Shown here piece by piece: positions 8,284 through 15,332 of a DNA stretch of 15,332 nucleotides. This DNA comes from Myxococcales bacterium. GTDB lineage: Bacteria; Myxococcota; Myxococcia; Myxococcales; Myxococcaceae. The stretch's first letter is position 1, and each line of letters begins with the position of its first letter. The notes beneath the pieces were generated by a model. It had not been told where the DNA came from, did no database searches, and was given only the letters and a program-made list of their open reading frames with translations. Location: assembly GCA_003153055.1 (NCBI GenBank), contig PMBV01000374.1, positions 4,491 through 19,822 of the forward strand, read 5' to 3'. Position numbers and translations under genes: made by a program.

Positions 8284-9861
8284 TCACTCCGCGTTCCGAA
8301 CCCCAGCGGCCCGGCGGAGCCCATCTAGGGCCACCTGGACTTTGAGGCAGTCCCTCTCGAGAATCCCCGTGTCGAGTGCGTCCTCAGCCGTCTTGAAGGC
8401 CGGCAACGACGCACTGGCCGTGGCCAGCAAATTCGAGCGTTCTTCTCTCGCGTATTGGATGAGCTCTGAATCGAAGGTGCACGCTTTGGGCGCCGTCACC
8501 ACTGCCTTCGTCTTCGGGGCCACGACACCCACCGGCGCTTTCGCACGCGCAGGCGCTGGAGCCGCGACCACGGGAGCGGGCGGCAACGCTGCCAACTCGT
8601 CCTCGGGTGTCACCTTGGCAGGCTCGACTTTGGGCGCGATGGGTTGGACCGGCTCCACGGCAGCGACTGGCGCTGGCTCGGCTGGCTTCACCCGCTCGTC
8701 CGGCTGCATTCGCACGACGATCCCCAACCCCACCAGGAGCAGGGCCGCGACGATGGCCACCACAGCCAGCGGCCTCCGGTCTGGCCGCACGCCTGCTAGC
8801 GCCTCTTCCGTCGACATCCGCGGGAGTTGGTCGGTGTTCCGTACCGGCGGCTCCAGTGGGTTGGCCTTGATTTGCGTGGGGCCTTCGCGGAGGCGGTCGC
8901 GGAAGCGCTCGCGGAGCCGCTTCACCTGGTTCTGTGCCGCCGCGACGGTGGGCCGTTTCAGCGGCTCCTTCTCGAGGAGGCTCAGCATGAAGGAGGCGAT
9001 GGGCTCTGGCAAATCAGGGGTGAACACGCCTGGATGCCTCGGCTTCTCCTTGATGTGCCGCCTGGGAAGTGAGGTCTCCGACTCGCCGGGCCGCTCTGGG
9101 AACGGCACCTGGCCGGTCACCAGCTCGTAGAGCACCACTCCGAGCGAATACACGTCAGACGCGGGGCCGACCACCAAGTCGCCGAACTGCTCGGGAGACG
9201 CGTAGACCGGAGTCCCTGCGCGGTTGGGCTCCTTCTCGGTACCGACGCCTGTCTCCTGGTAGGCCTTCGGGCGAGCGGCGGCAAGTCCGAGGTCCATAAC
9301 CTTTACGACGACCCCCTGAGAGGCGTCGTTCACCAGGAAGAGGTTCGCCGGCTTGATGTCTCGGTGCACCAACCCCGCGGCGTGAATCGCCGAGAGCGCG
9401 GCCAGAACCTGCTGAGCCAACGCGAGGGACTCCATGTAGGGGATGGTCCCGAGGTCCCTCAGGTGTGCCTCGAGCGTCTGGCCACCGAGGAGCTCGAGCA
9501 TGAGGTACGGCGCGCCTTCGGGCATGAAGCCGAAGTCGTGCATCGCGACGATGTTGATAGACTTCACTTCGGAGGCTGCTTGCGCTTCCTTCAGGAACGC
9601 CGCGTGGTCCGCTTCTTTGGTGGTGTCCGCCAGCACCTTCACCGCCCGGCGGAGGTTCGGGAGTCGCCGGTGCGACGCGGTGTAGACCCGCCCCATGCCT
9701 CCCTGGGCCAGGAAGCCGTCTACCCGGAACTCCCCGATGGTGACCCCGAGGAGAGGATCCACGTCCGACGAGAATTGAGCTGCGGGGACCGCGTCTCCCC
9801 CCGGAGAGGCCGTAACGCGGCCGAGCGGTTGCGTAATGTTGGGCCCCATTTGGTGGCGCAC
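8284..9861 (-). CDS. Transmembrane Ser/Thr protein kinase (kinase 2)
   Basis: A Hanks-type kinase of 525 residues from GTG at 9861. That start has GGAAGGG 7 nt upstream (9869-9875); the frame is open further, to TTG at 9945 (553 residues), but without comparable support. The kinase domain runs about 44-320: AQGGMGRVY loop (52-60), ATP Lys75, helix-C Glu92, HRDIKPAN (166-173) with the catalytic Lys present, DLG (190-192) in place of DFG, and SPEQ (222-225). One membrane helix (about 364-385) is followed by a Pro/Ala-rich stretch and a C-terminal region (about 460-525) with two Cys, presumably periplasmic. It heads a cluster: the next gene starts within or just after its end, and a lipoprotein gene follows, so the kinase may sense or control these envelope proteins (inference). 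A 111-bp gap separates it from the Tli4-like gene. Active-site residues are complete, so activity is expected; ligand and substrate are unknown. Confidence 0.92.
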   Translation of the reverse strand: MRHQMGPNITQPLGRVTASPGGDAVPAAQFSSDVDPLLGVTIGEFRVDGFLAQGGMGRVYTASHRRLPNLRRAVKVLADTTKEADHAAFLKEAQAASEVKSINIVAMHDFGFMPEGAPYLMLELLGGQTLEAHLRDLGTIPYMESLALAQQVLAALSAIHAAGLVHRDIKPANLFLVNDASQGVVVKVMDLGLAAARPKAYQETGVGTEKEPNRAGTPVYASPEQFGDLVVGPASDVYSLGVVLYELVTGQVPFPERPGESETSLPRRHIKEKPRHPGVFTPDLPEPIASFMLSLLEKEPLKRPTVAAAQNQVKRLRERFRDRLREGPTQIKANPLEPPVRNTDQLPRMSTEEALAGVRPDRRPLAVVAIVAALLLVGLGIVVRMQPDERVKPAEPAPVAAVEPVQPIAPKVEPAKVTPEDELAALPPAPVVAAPAPARAKAPVGVVAPKTKAVVTAPKACTFDSELIQYAREERSNLLATASASLPAFKTAEDALDTGILERDCLKVQVALDGLRRAAGVRNAE

Positions 9862-9868
9862 TATAGTG

Positions 9869-9875
9869 CCCTTCC
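9869..9875 (-). promoter_or_regulatory. Ribosome binding site deciding the kinase 2 start
   Basis: GGAAGGG on the minus strand, 7 nt upstream of GTG at 9861. The in-frame ATG at 9849 and the TTG at 9945 have no good Shine-Dalgarno sequence at the right distance. Confidence 0.55.
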
Positions 9876-9972
9876 AACGGGACGAGAAACAGAAGTCGCA
9901 CCAGGGAGCAGTCTCTCGGGAGGATGTAGCCAAAAGCAGGCCCAAGTGCGCCTGATCACGGGAGTGCTGGGC

Positions 9973-11013
9973 TCAGAAGGCCCCAGGGCGAGGCCGAATG
10001 CTCTTCAGCATCGCGTCCCAGATTGCCAGTGCCTCCTCCTTGGAAAGGAACTGGCGCGTATCTCGCGGGTCCTGCTTCGTCGGGCGATGTGCCTCCATGG
10101 TCAACTGAAGCGTCGGCACCTTGTAGGTGGCATCACCGTAGAGCTCGAGGTGTGCGCTGAATGTGGTCGTTCCATTGTCGGGGTACAGACTGACGTGTTC
10201 CTGGCCCTTGCGGCCGTCAAGAACGACCTCGCGAGCGCGGACGACACTGATGGCCGAGGTCGCCTTGCCAGCCAGTCTGTATGCCATCGCCATCCGCGTT
10301 AGGAGTTGATCGTGCTTCTCAAATGGACCAGACACGAGTGACTGAATCTCGAAACGCCACCACAATTCCTCGATTCGCCCAGCCAACTTGAAGGTCTCGA
10401 CCTCTCGCGGAGTGCGCCTCAGGAGACCGTTCTCGATGCACGCGCCTGGCCCGACCGGGATGACGTCAGCCCCCCGGAACTCAATGGAACCTCCGATGTC
10501 CTCGGTATCACTCTTGATGATACCAATGTCCTCATCGAGAGCCTCAAACCAAAGCCGCCACTCGGCCGATTCACGTCGCACAAGTGCCTCTACGATCGAG
10601 CTGGCGCGAGCTTCTGTGCTCTCGCGATAGATGAACAACCTACCTCGATCTTCAGGCAGCATCGACACCTCGCGCAATCCAACACCCTCCGCCTTGTCCC
10701 TTCGTGCAAGCAATGCGGCCTCATGGACCTCGAGACCGCTCACAAACTCACCATACGACGAAGCCGGCGAGTAGCTGGGCTCTATCGTGGTTGCGTCCGA
10801 CTCCATGAGTGTCATAGCGACAGCCGCACCGGAAGGAATGGCGACAATGTATCTTCCAAAACACATCGTCTTCATTCCTCCGCGCAAGCCACTCATGGAG
10901 GCGCCTCTATTTGCGAGACTGGGGCCGCCTTGACTGAGAGACGCCGCAAGAACCACCGCTACTGAAGGCAGCGTCCCGCCCGCAAAGAGGAGCCAATCAC
11001 GAATGGGGACCAT
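9973..11013 (-). CDS. Tli4-family type VI lipase immunity protein
   Basis: 346 residues from ATG 11013, which has TGGAG (11019-11023) 5 nt upstream; the frame extends to TTG 11106 but that start lacks support. A hydrophobic N-terminal segment (about 5-28) is a signal peptide or anchor, fitting a periplasmic protector. I recognise the Tli4 family from its two hallmark ends: MKTMCFGRYIVAIPSGA (about 47-63), matching the usual KT-C-GRY-I-LP opening, and EEALAIWDAMLKSIRPRPG close to the C-terminus, matching the typical ALWD-SIRLRPGA ending. GPGACIENGLL in the middle also fits. Known members bind and neutralise Tle4-type phospholipase effectors delivered by type VI secretion. Here it follows a lipoprotein and the large protein A, so A is its likely cognate toxin; no Tle4 lipase is visible in the window. 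It could also be an orphan immunity gene guarding against foreign strains. Recognition is from memory of the family pattern, not from a search. Confidence 0.8.
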   Translation of the reverse strand: MVPIRDWLLFAGGTLPSVAVVLAASLSQGGPSLANRGASMSGLRGGMKTMCFGRYIVAIPSGAAVAMTLMESDATTIEPSYSPASSYGEFVSGLEVHEAALLARRDKAEGVGLREVSMLPEDRGRLFIYRESTEARASSIVEALVRRESAEWRLWFEALDEDIGIIKSDTEDIGGSIEFRGADVIPVGPGACIENGLLRRTPREVETFKLAGRIEELWWRFEIQSLVSGPFEKHDQLLTRMAMAYRLAGKATSAISVVRAREVVLDGRKGQEHVSLYPDNGTTTFSAHLELYGDATYKVPTLQLTMEAHRPTKQDPRDTRQFLSKEEALAIWDAMLKSIRPRPGAF

Positions 11014-11018
11014 CGAGA

Positions 11019-11023
11019 CTCCA
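11019..11023 (-). promoter_or_regulatory. Ribosome binding site deciding the Tli4-like start
   Basis: TGGAG on the minus strand, 5 nt upstream of ATG at 11013. It supports the shorter protein beginning just before the hydrophobic segment. Confidence 0.5.
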
Positions 11024-11167
11024 GAGTGTTGAACCGACTCGCACGGCGCCTGCCGAGCAATGAACAAACGGACCTTCGGTTTTGGAGGCTGCACCACAGT
11101 CACCAAGCCGGCTCTCCATTAATCAACAAAAGAAAGAACCCCATGCGGTCGATTTTCACGGCACTGC

Positions 11168-12127
11168 CTATGGAATCGAACCTCCGATGGGCGCACCTCG
11201 CGCCTTCTTCTCCTCAAGCACCTCGATTGCCTTCGCGACGTCTCTTTCAAGCTGACTTGCCTCCAGCTTCCTCCGCACGTCACCCTCCTGAGCGAGCCGT
11301 CTTCGAAGCTCGCGCAAGTCGGGCAGAAAATCATATCGATTTCGGTCGACGAGCGAACTCGTCGGCAGCCCATGCACGAAACTGCGTTCAAGGGGACCGC
11401 GGAGGGCGTTGCGAACCACAGCATTCGTTCGCGAATCATTGTGCTGCGTCTGAACCAGAAGAATCTCCTCGCGGACCGAAGGATCAGTTTCCGTCGCAAG
11501 GAGGCCCGAGAGGGCAAGCGCCTGCTTCACGGTTACACCAGCGCAATTCAGAGTAGCAATCATACAAACACGCGCCTCCAGATCCGACTCATGCCATACC
11601 CGCTCAAGAAAGAGCCGCAAGAAACGCTCTTGGTATTCGGATCCGCCATCTGTGCCTGTTTCTCCACCCTGCTCCTTGCGATGTCCCGCCGCAGCAACAC
11701 AGACCGAATGCCATTCAGCGGAGGTCAACAACTTGTCCCTTTGCGACACATACGCCACAAATCCAGACCAATCAAGACTGGCAAGAAAATACACAACAAC
11801 ACTACCACGCCCCCCACTTCTCTCGCCCTCGTTCGCGAGAAACTCGAACTTCTCCCCGGTCGTCCAGCGGGGATCATCAATTAGTCGCCTCACAGCAAAA
11901 CCAAAATCGACCTGTTCTTCTGAACTCCTCCTTATGGCCTCAAGCACGGGATCCTCCTTCGGCCCCACCGAAGGACTTCTTGCGGCCGCCCCAGGCATCT
12001 CGCTGTGCGAGCCGTCTTCCGAAGGCACGTCGGGCCTTATCACCTCAGCGTTGCAGCCACTTGCGCCAACCCCACCCCTGCACACGGCCAAGCACAGCAG
12101 CAGAACAGATAGTCTGGTCAGTCGCAT
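11168..12127 (-). CDS. Putative lipoprotein with HEAT-like segment, candidate immunity protein
   Basis: I do not recognise the family. 319 residues, with a signal peptide (RLSVLLLCLAVC) and a plausible but non-ideal lipobox ASGC (Cys25), suggesting an envelope lipoprotein. A linker (about 30-58) precedes a helical body. The part at about 200-245 resembles a HEAT-type helical repeat (LALSGLLATETDPSVREEIL). The last 45 residues are highly charged and look helical or coiled-coil. The ATG is 12 bp after the TAG of protein A, with AGGA at 12138-12141 as a weak ribosome binding site, so it should be co-translated with A. The Tli4-family gene follows 154 bp downstream. A small exported protein placed directly after a large effector-like gene is typical of immunity genes, and that is the leading inference. 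An accessory or surface protein is the alternative. Its base composition is AT-richer than the kinase genes, like that of protein A. Confidence 0.75.
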   Translation of the reverse strand: MRLTRLSVLLLCLAVCRGGVGASGCNAEVIRPDVPSEDGSHSEMPGAAARSPSVGPKEDPVLEAIRRSSEEQVDFGFAVRRLIDDPRWTTGEKFEFLANEGERSGGRGSVVVYFLASLDWSGFVAYVSQRDKLLTSAEWHSVCVAAAGHRKEQGGETGTDGGSEYQERFLRLFLERVWHESDLEARVCMIATLNCAGVTVKQALALSGLLATETDPSVREEILLVQTQHNDSRTNAVVRNALRGPLERSFVHGLPTSSLVDRNRYDFLPDLRELRRRLAQEGDVRRKLEASQLERDVAKAIEVLEEKKARGAPIGGSIP

Positions 12128-12139
12128 TGGTGAGCAGTC

Positions 12140-15100
12140 CTATTTCGAGACAATGAAGTCAGAACAATGAACGAAGAGGTTTCTGGTCTTTGGGGTTGGC
12201 GTTCTTGAAATATATTCGATAAGACCCACATCCCTAAGATCCCAGGACTTCTTGTCTGCCAAATCTCTCAGGAAATCGTCCTTCCAGCTTCCGTCATCAT
12301 TTGCGTCGCGAGCAACGTCGATCTCCTTTGAGCCAAATGTCTTGACCGGGTGATATGGACACCAGCCCCAATTTACCTGCATCTCCTGCCCGCAGGCCGG
12401 GCACCGAATCTGAAGTACATTGAGATAGTCCCATAGATGCATCACCGCATATACCGCAACGAGTTCGTCGTGCTGCTTTTGCGAAAGCGAGCCGTTCCTG
12501 TCTGCGCTGCTCAGGCTACCAATATTCGGAGCAAGCGCCGCAAGCCGGGCCCCGTTCATCCCGAGGAACCTTGTCAGGCTTGCATTGAATGGGATGCCCT
12601 GAATGTGACTCGGACCAGAAACCCACTTGATGTACTCTCCAAGGGTCTGCAGTCTCTCTGGGAGTCTTTTCTTGTACTCGATGAGGTTCTTGAGGTAATC
12701 ATCTATCCACGGCTCAAGGGACGAGTGCTTTGAATGATCGTCTCGCTCGACAAGCCCGCCCACTGGGCCGAAGGCATATTTGAAAGGCGTGCGCCCTTGG
12801 CTCCGCAGGTTCACGTCTCGAACAAAGAAGCCGTCCACCATCTCGCCTTCAATAGGATCTACCGGCGCAATTGCATCCCCCCTCACCCGGTACTCCCATT
12901 CTCTTCGGAGAACTCGCATCAGGACGAATTGGTCCTTCACATTCGGGTCGGACTGAAAGCCAGAGCCCCTCTTGAACGGGCTCATATCCGACTCGTATTT
13001 CCTTCTGTAGTCGGCGAGATCCTGATTCACCTTCGCCAGGAACCCTCCGAGCGCCTTCGTGTTGTCAAATATGTACTTCGCAGGGAGCGCCTTGGCCCAT
13101 TTGATCTCGAGAACGGTGGTAAGCAGCTCTTTCAAAATGGTTGCCCCGAGCTCGACGCTCTTCTCCCAGGGAAAGGGGCCCTTCTTCATTTTTGAATCGG
13201 CGATTCTGACGCCGATTTCCCACACGGCGCTTGTACCCGCTCCATACAATGGGATGAAGCCCAGGATGAACTTTCCCTGTTCAAGGGCGTTGTTCGTTAC
13301 GTATTTACTAAGGTCCGCCTCCGCGGTCCTCTCCCTCGTCTCCAGAGGCCAGAAGGAGTCGATTGAGATGATTGGATTCTCCTGAAATAGCCCGTCAAGC
13401 TGCCGCAAAGAAGGCCACGTACTCGAGCAATCGACGCCCTTGGGTACGTCGTCCTTGGGTCGTATTGACGCGCCCTCCGCCCATGCAAACGGTCTTTCGT
13501 CGGCCTCGGTCGTCCTGTAAGTGACAACGCTTCTGGGTGTAGTGAAGTCGAAATTCACCACGCCCGCTATGTTGTTGTGCCGCGGCTGCTCGTCAATCAC
13601 TGAATTTGAGAGCACTGACACGGCAAGATGAGTCAGCGACCTCGGCACGAGAGCCGTCGGATAGAGCAACAGAAGATGCTTACCCTTCTTGCCGCACCTG
13701 TCATCCAGGAATGGGAAGGCCAAATCGCCTTCAGCGACCCCATTCTCACTCATGACTCGGAATCGCAGACAAATCGTCTCATTCACCTTTTTGTCAATCC
13801 AGGCCTTGCTGAGCTTCTCGGCTTCATCATCCCTGAGGTCGCGCTCGAGCTCGTAGGCGACAAGGATGGGTCTGTGGCAGTATGGGTGGGCCTGCCAAGA
13901 GTCGTTGAGCGGATCGCCTTCGATCTTGATTTTCGTATGAAGCCAGCCCAAGTACCGGTCGGCCAAGCAGCGTGCTCCCTTCCCGAGCTCCAAGAGAAGG
14001 CCACCCGATCGGTCCCTGACTGTTGTGTCGATAATGGTCACCGTCTCAAAGGAGCCGAGGTCGAACTCCTTTTGCTCCCAGATGCTCGAGATGTGCGTCC
14101 GATTGAGAACAGTCCTCTCTGAGGCGACGGGCCGATAGTCGCGAATGAAGTCGTAGCTGAAGACCTGAGTCTTGGCGTTGGGTCCTTTTGTGAATCGACT
14201 CAGTTCTTTGCGTTCTAGAACCACCTCGCCCGTTGGCTGTGAGAGCGGGGCCGCGCCCGTCAGCGCGAAGCCTTGCTCTATTGTATTGAGCCACTGGGCA
14301 GCGGAGCCTTCGCGAAAGAGAAACTGTTCTTCGCGACTGTTTTGGAGCTCATTGACCGCGAACGGGTAACCCGCCTTGCCAATGTTCAGACTTTTCGGCA
14401 CGAGCGGCTTGTCGAAGCCACTCTCCGCGCCGCTTGTGTCGCGCACAAGGAATACATCGTGCGTCCCGCCCGTCGGCATCTGCGATCCGAAGCCGCTCGC
14501 GCCCATATCTCGGACGCTGTCCCCAAGAAAGTCGGGCAGATCGAGGTACGAATGGAGCAGTGAGTTCTCATAGTAGGTTTCCAGATTATTACTGCACAGG
14601 CCGACGGCCCCGGGCTGCGCGGCAACCTCGAGCCCTTTGAACGGAAGGTGCTTGCTGTAACGCACGAGATTGAAGGTCGGCTCGTCGAAAACAAACGGGT
14701 CGTTGTGCTCGGGCGGGCGCTGCCCGATCGCATATTCGTCTCGCCGCCTTTGATCTCGCAGCATCAGGGCCCGAACAAGCAGCGGCAGTGCCCAATCCTC
14801 CAGGAAGCGAATACGCTCATGCTGGCTCGCCACATCGAGCCCTTGTGTTGTAACCCCGCAGAAGCCAGCTTTGTACTGCTTCTTTGTGTGATCCGAGACC
14901 ACCCATGCCCAGGCCATTACCTCGAACGCGTAGGTCGGGGCGTCTTCGAGTGCCTTGACGTCATCCCTCGGAACGGCGACTTCGAAACAGAGGTCGTGGA
15001 GCTTGGCCGTCCCGCCCTCAGTCTGAGCGGCATCGCCGCCCACCGCCGTCACCAGCAACGGGGCTTTGGCGCTGCCCTTCGTTGACGAGACAGCGTTCGG

Positions 15101-15332
15101 AAGGCTCACTGAAGCTCCAGCGATCTCTTGTTCCCCAAACGCGAGTTCGACGGAGAAGGAGAAGAGCTCTTCGTCAAGGGCGACCCCATCGAGACTGTTC
15201 GTCAGATAGCCCTTTTTTGCTGTTTCGGACGACATTGCAAAGAAGTCGATGGCGAGCTTCACGTCTGGAAAGACGCGAGTGCTCCCGGCGTTGACGCTGA
15301 GGAGATCCTCGACCAAGAGATGAAGGTAGAGT
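12140..15332 (-). CDS. Effector-like large protein A (5' end beyond window)
   Basis: No named family recognised. The frame is open to the window edge and is read as LYLHLLVEDLL at its first codons, matching residues 56-66 of protein B; the TTG at 15316 is therefore internal. By that alignment about 55 residues are missing and the full protein is near 1,118 residues. Residue numbers here count from 15316 (1,058 residues). It has a WAW-VSD motif (136-142), the conserved block 206-262 shared with B, a central hydrophobic Gly-rich stretch (683-705; FILGFIPLYGAGTSAVWEIG), and a C-terminal zinc-ribbon-like motif (CPAC at 972-975, CPYH at 986-989). No GxSxG lipase motif, signal peptide or known catalytic signature is visible. 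The hydrophobic IPLYGAG region recalls membrane-insertion or pre-toxin segments of polymorphic toxins (resemblance only). A lipoprotein gene and a Tli4-family immunity gene follow it, so a secreted antibacterial effector is the leading idea. Base composition is AT-richer than that of B. Confidence 0.85.
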   Translation of the reverse strand, partial: LYLHLLVEDLLSVNAGSTRVFPDVKLAIDFFAMSSETAKKGYLTNSLDGVALDEELFSFSVELAFGEQEIAGASVSLPNAVSSTKGSAKAPLLVTAVGGDAAQTEGGTAKLHDLCFEVAVPRDDVKALEDAPTYAFEVMAWAWVVSDHTKKQYKAGFCGVTTQGLDVASQHERIRFLEDWALPLLVRALMLRDQRRRDEYAIGQRPPEHNDPFVFDEPTFNLVRYSKHLPFKGLEVAAQPGAVGLCSNNLETYYENSLLHSYLDLPDFLGDSVRDMGASGFGSQMPTGGTHDVFLVRDTSGAESGFDKPLVPKSLNIGKAGYPFAVNELQNSREEQFLFREGSAAQWLNTIEQGFALTGAAPLSQPTGEVVLERKELSRFTKGPNAKTQVFSYDFIRDYRPVASERTVLNRTHISSIWEQKEFDLGSFETVTIIDTTVRDRSGGLLLELGKGARCLADRYLGWLHTKIKIEGDPLNDSWQAHPYCHRPILVAYELERDLRDDEAEKLSKAWIDKKVNETICLRFRVMSENGVAEGDLAFPFLDDRCGKKGKHLLLLYPTALVPRSLTHLAVSVLSNSVIDEQPRHNNIAGVVNFDFTTPRSVVTYRTTEADERPFAWAEGASIRPKDDVPKGVDCSSTWPSLRQLDGLFQENPIISIDSFWPLETRERTAEADLSKYVTNNALEQGKFILGFIPLYGAGTSAVWEIGVRIADSKMKKGPFPWEKSVELGATILKELLTTVLEIKWAKALPAKYIFDNTKALGGFLAKVNQDLADYRRKYESDMSPFKRGSGFQSDPNVKDQFVLMRVLRREWEYRVRGDAIAPVDPIEGEMVDGFFVRDVNLRSQGRTPFKYAFGPVGGLVERDDHSKHSSLEPWIDDYLKNLIEYKKRLPERLQTLGEYIKWVSGPSHIQGIPFNASLTRFLGMNGARLAALAPNIGSLSSADRNGSLSQKQHDELVAVYAVMHLWDYLNVLQIRCPACGQEMQVNWGWCPYHPVKTFGSKEIDVARDANDDGSWKDDFLRDLADKKSWDLRDVGLIEYISRTPTPKTRNLFVHCSDFIVSK

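Noticed and set aside
9862..9945. Extension of kinase 2 to TTG at 9945
   Set aside because: The added residues match no kinase feature, and GTG 9861 has GGAAGGG at 7 nt.
11014..11106. Extension of the Tli4-like protein to TTG at 11106
   Set aside because: It would bury the signal or anchor segment 35 residues from the start, and the TTG lacks a good ribosome binding site, whereas ATG 11013 has TGGAG at 5 nt.
15314..15316. TTG at 15316 as the start of protein A
   Set aside because: Codons upstream of it (LYLHL) continue the alignment with protein B to the window edge, so the gene starts outside the window.
1..15332. CRISPR arrays, tRNA or rRNA genes, insertion sequences, integrases
   Set aside because: I found no regularly spaced repeats, tRNA-like cloverleafs, transposase or integrase motifs on either strand.

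Overview
The window looks like chromosomal DNA of a myxobacterium, most likely a suborder Cystobacterineae relative of Myxococcus, Corallococcus, Archangium or Cystobacter. The basis is generally high GC, two large Ser/Thr kinases with cytoplasmic kinase domains and single membrane anchors, and a lipoprotein with an Asp/Gly/Ala linker and Cys-rich modules of a style common in that group. This is an inference from sequence style; no marker gene is present. Every gene I can support lies on the minus strand, so transcription runs from high to low coordinates. The long plus-strand open frames are GC-driven shadows.

In transcription order: (1) 15332-12140, a large protein of unknown family (effector-like protein A), cut at its 5' end by the window edge. 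(2) 12127-11168, a putative lipoprotein starting 12 bp after A. (3) 11013-9973, a recognisable Tli4-family protein, that is, an immunity protein of type VI secretion lipase (Tle) systems. (4) 9861-8284, a transmembrane Ser/Thr kinase. (5) 8251-7313, an exported or membrane protein. (6) 7316-4803, a large Cys-rich lipoprotein with a PQQ-like propeller; it overlaps gene 5 by ATGA. (7) A 211-bp gap with a GC-rich hairpin, then 4591-2693, a second transmembrane kinase with a PEGA-like tail. (8) A 346-bp gap with a possible promoter, then 2346-1171, a LysM protein with two transthyretin/Ig-like segments. (9) 39 bp later, 1131-1, a paralogue of protein A (protein B), cut at its 3' end by the window edge.

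The main observation is that both window ends lie in two homologous copies of a large protein family that I cannot name. One copy is preceded by a LysM adaptor-like gene and the other is followed by a lipoprotein and a Tli4-type immunity protein. Together they suggest repeated adaptor - effector - immunity cassettes of a contact-dependent (probably type VI) secretion system, with a kinase/envelope-protein module lodged between them. No secretion structural gene (VgrG, Hcp, PAAR, sheath) is visible, and the visible parts of A and B contain no GxSxG lipase motif. If A is the partner of the Tli4 protein, it would be an unusual effector. The A end is clearly AT-richer than the B end (single-line samples: 42-47% GC at 11.9-12.2 kb against 73% at 0.7 and 8.9 kb), so A probably arrived or evolved separately rather than by recent local duplication.
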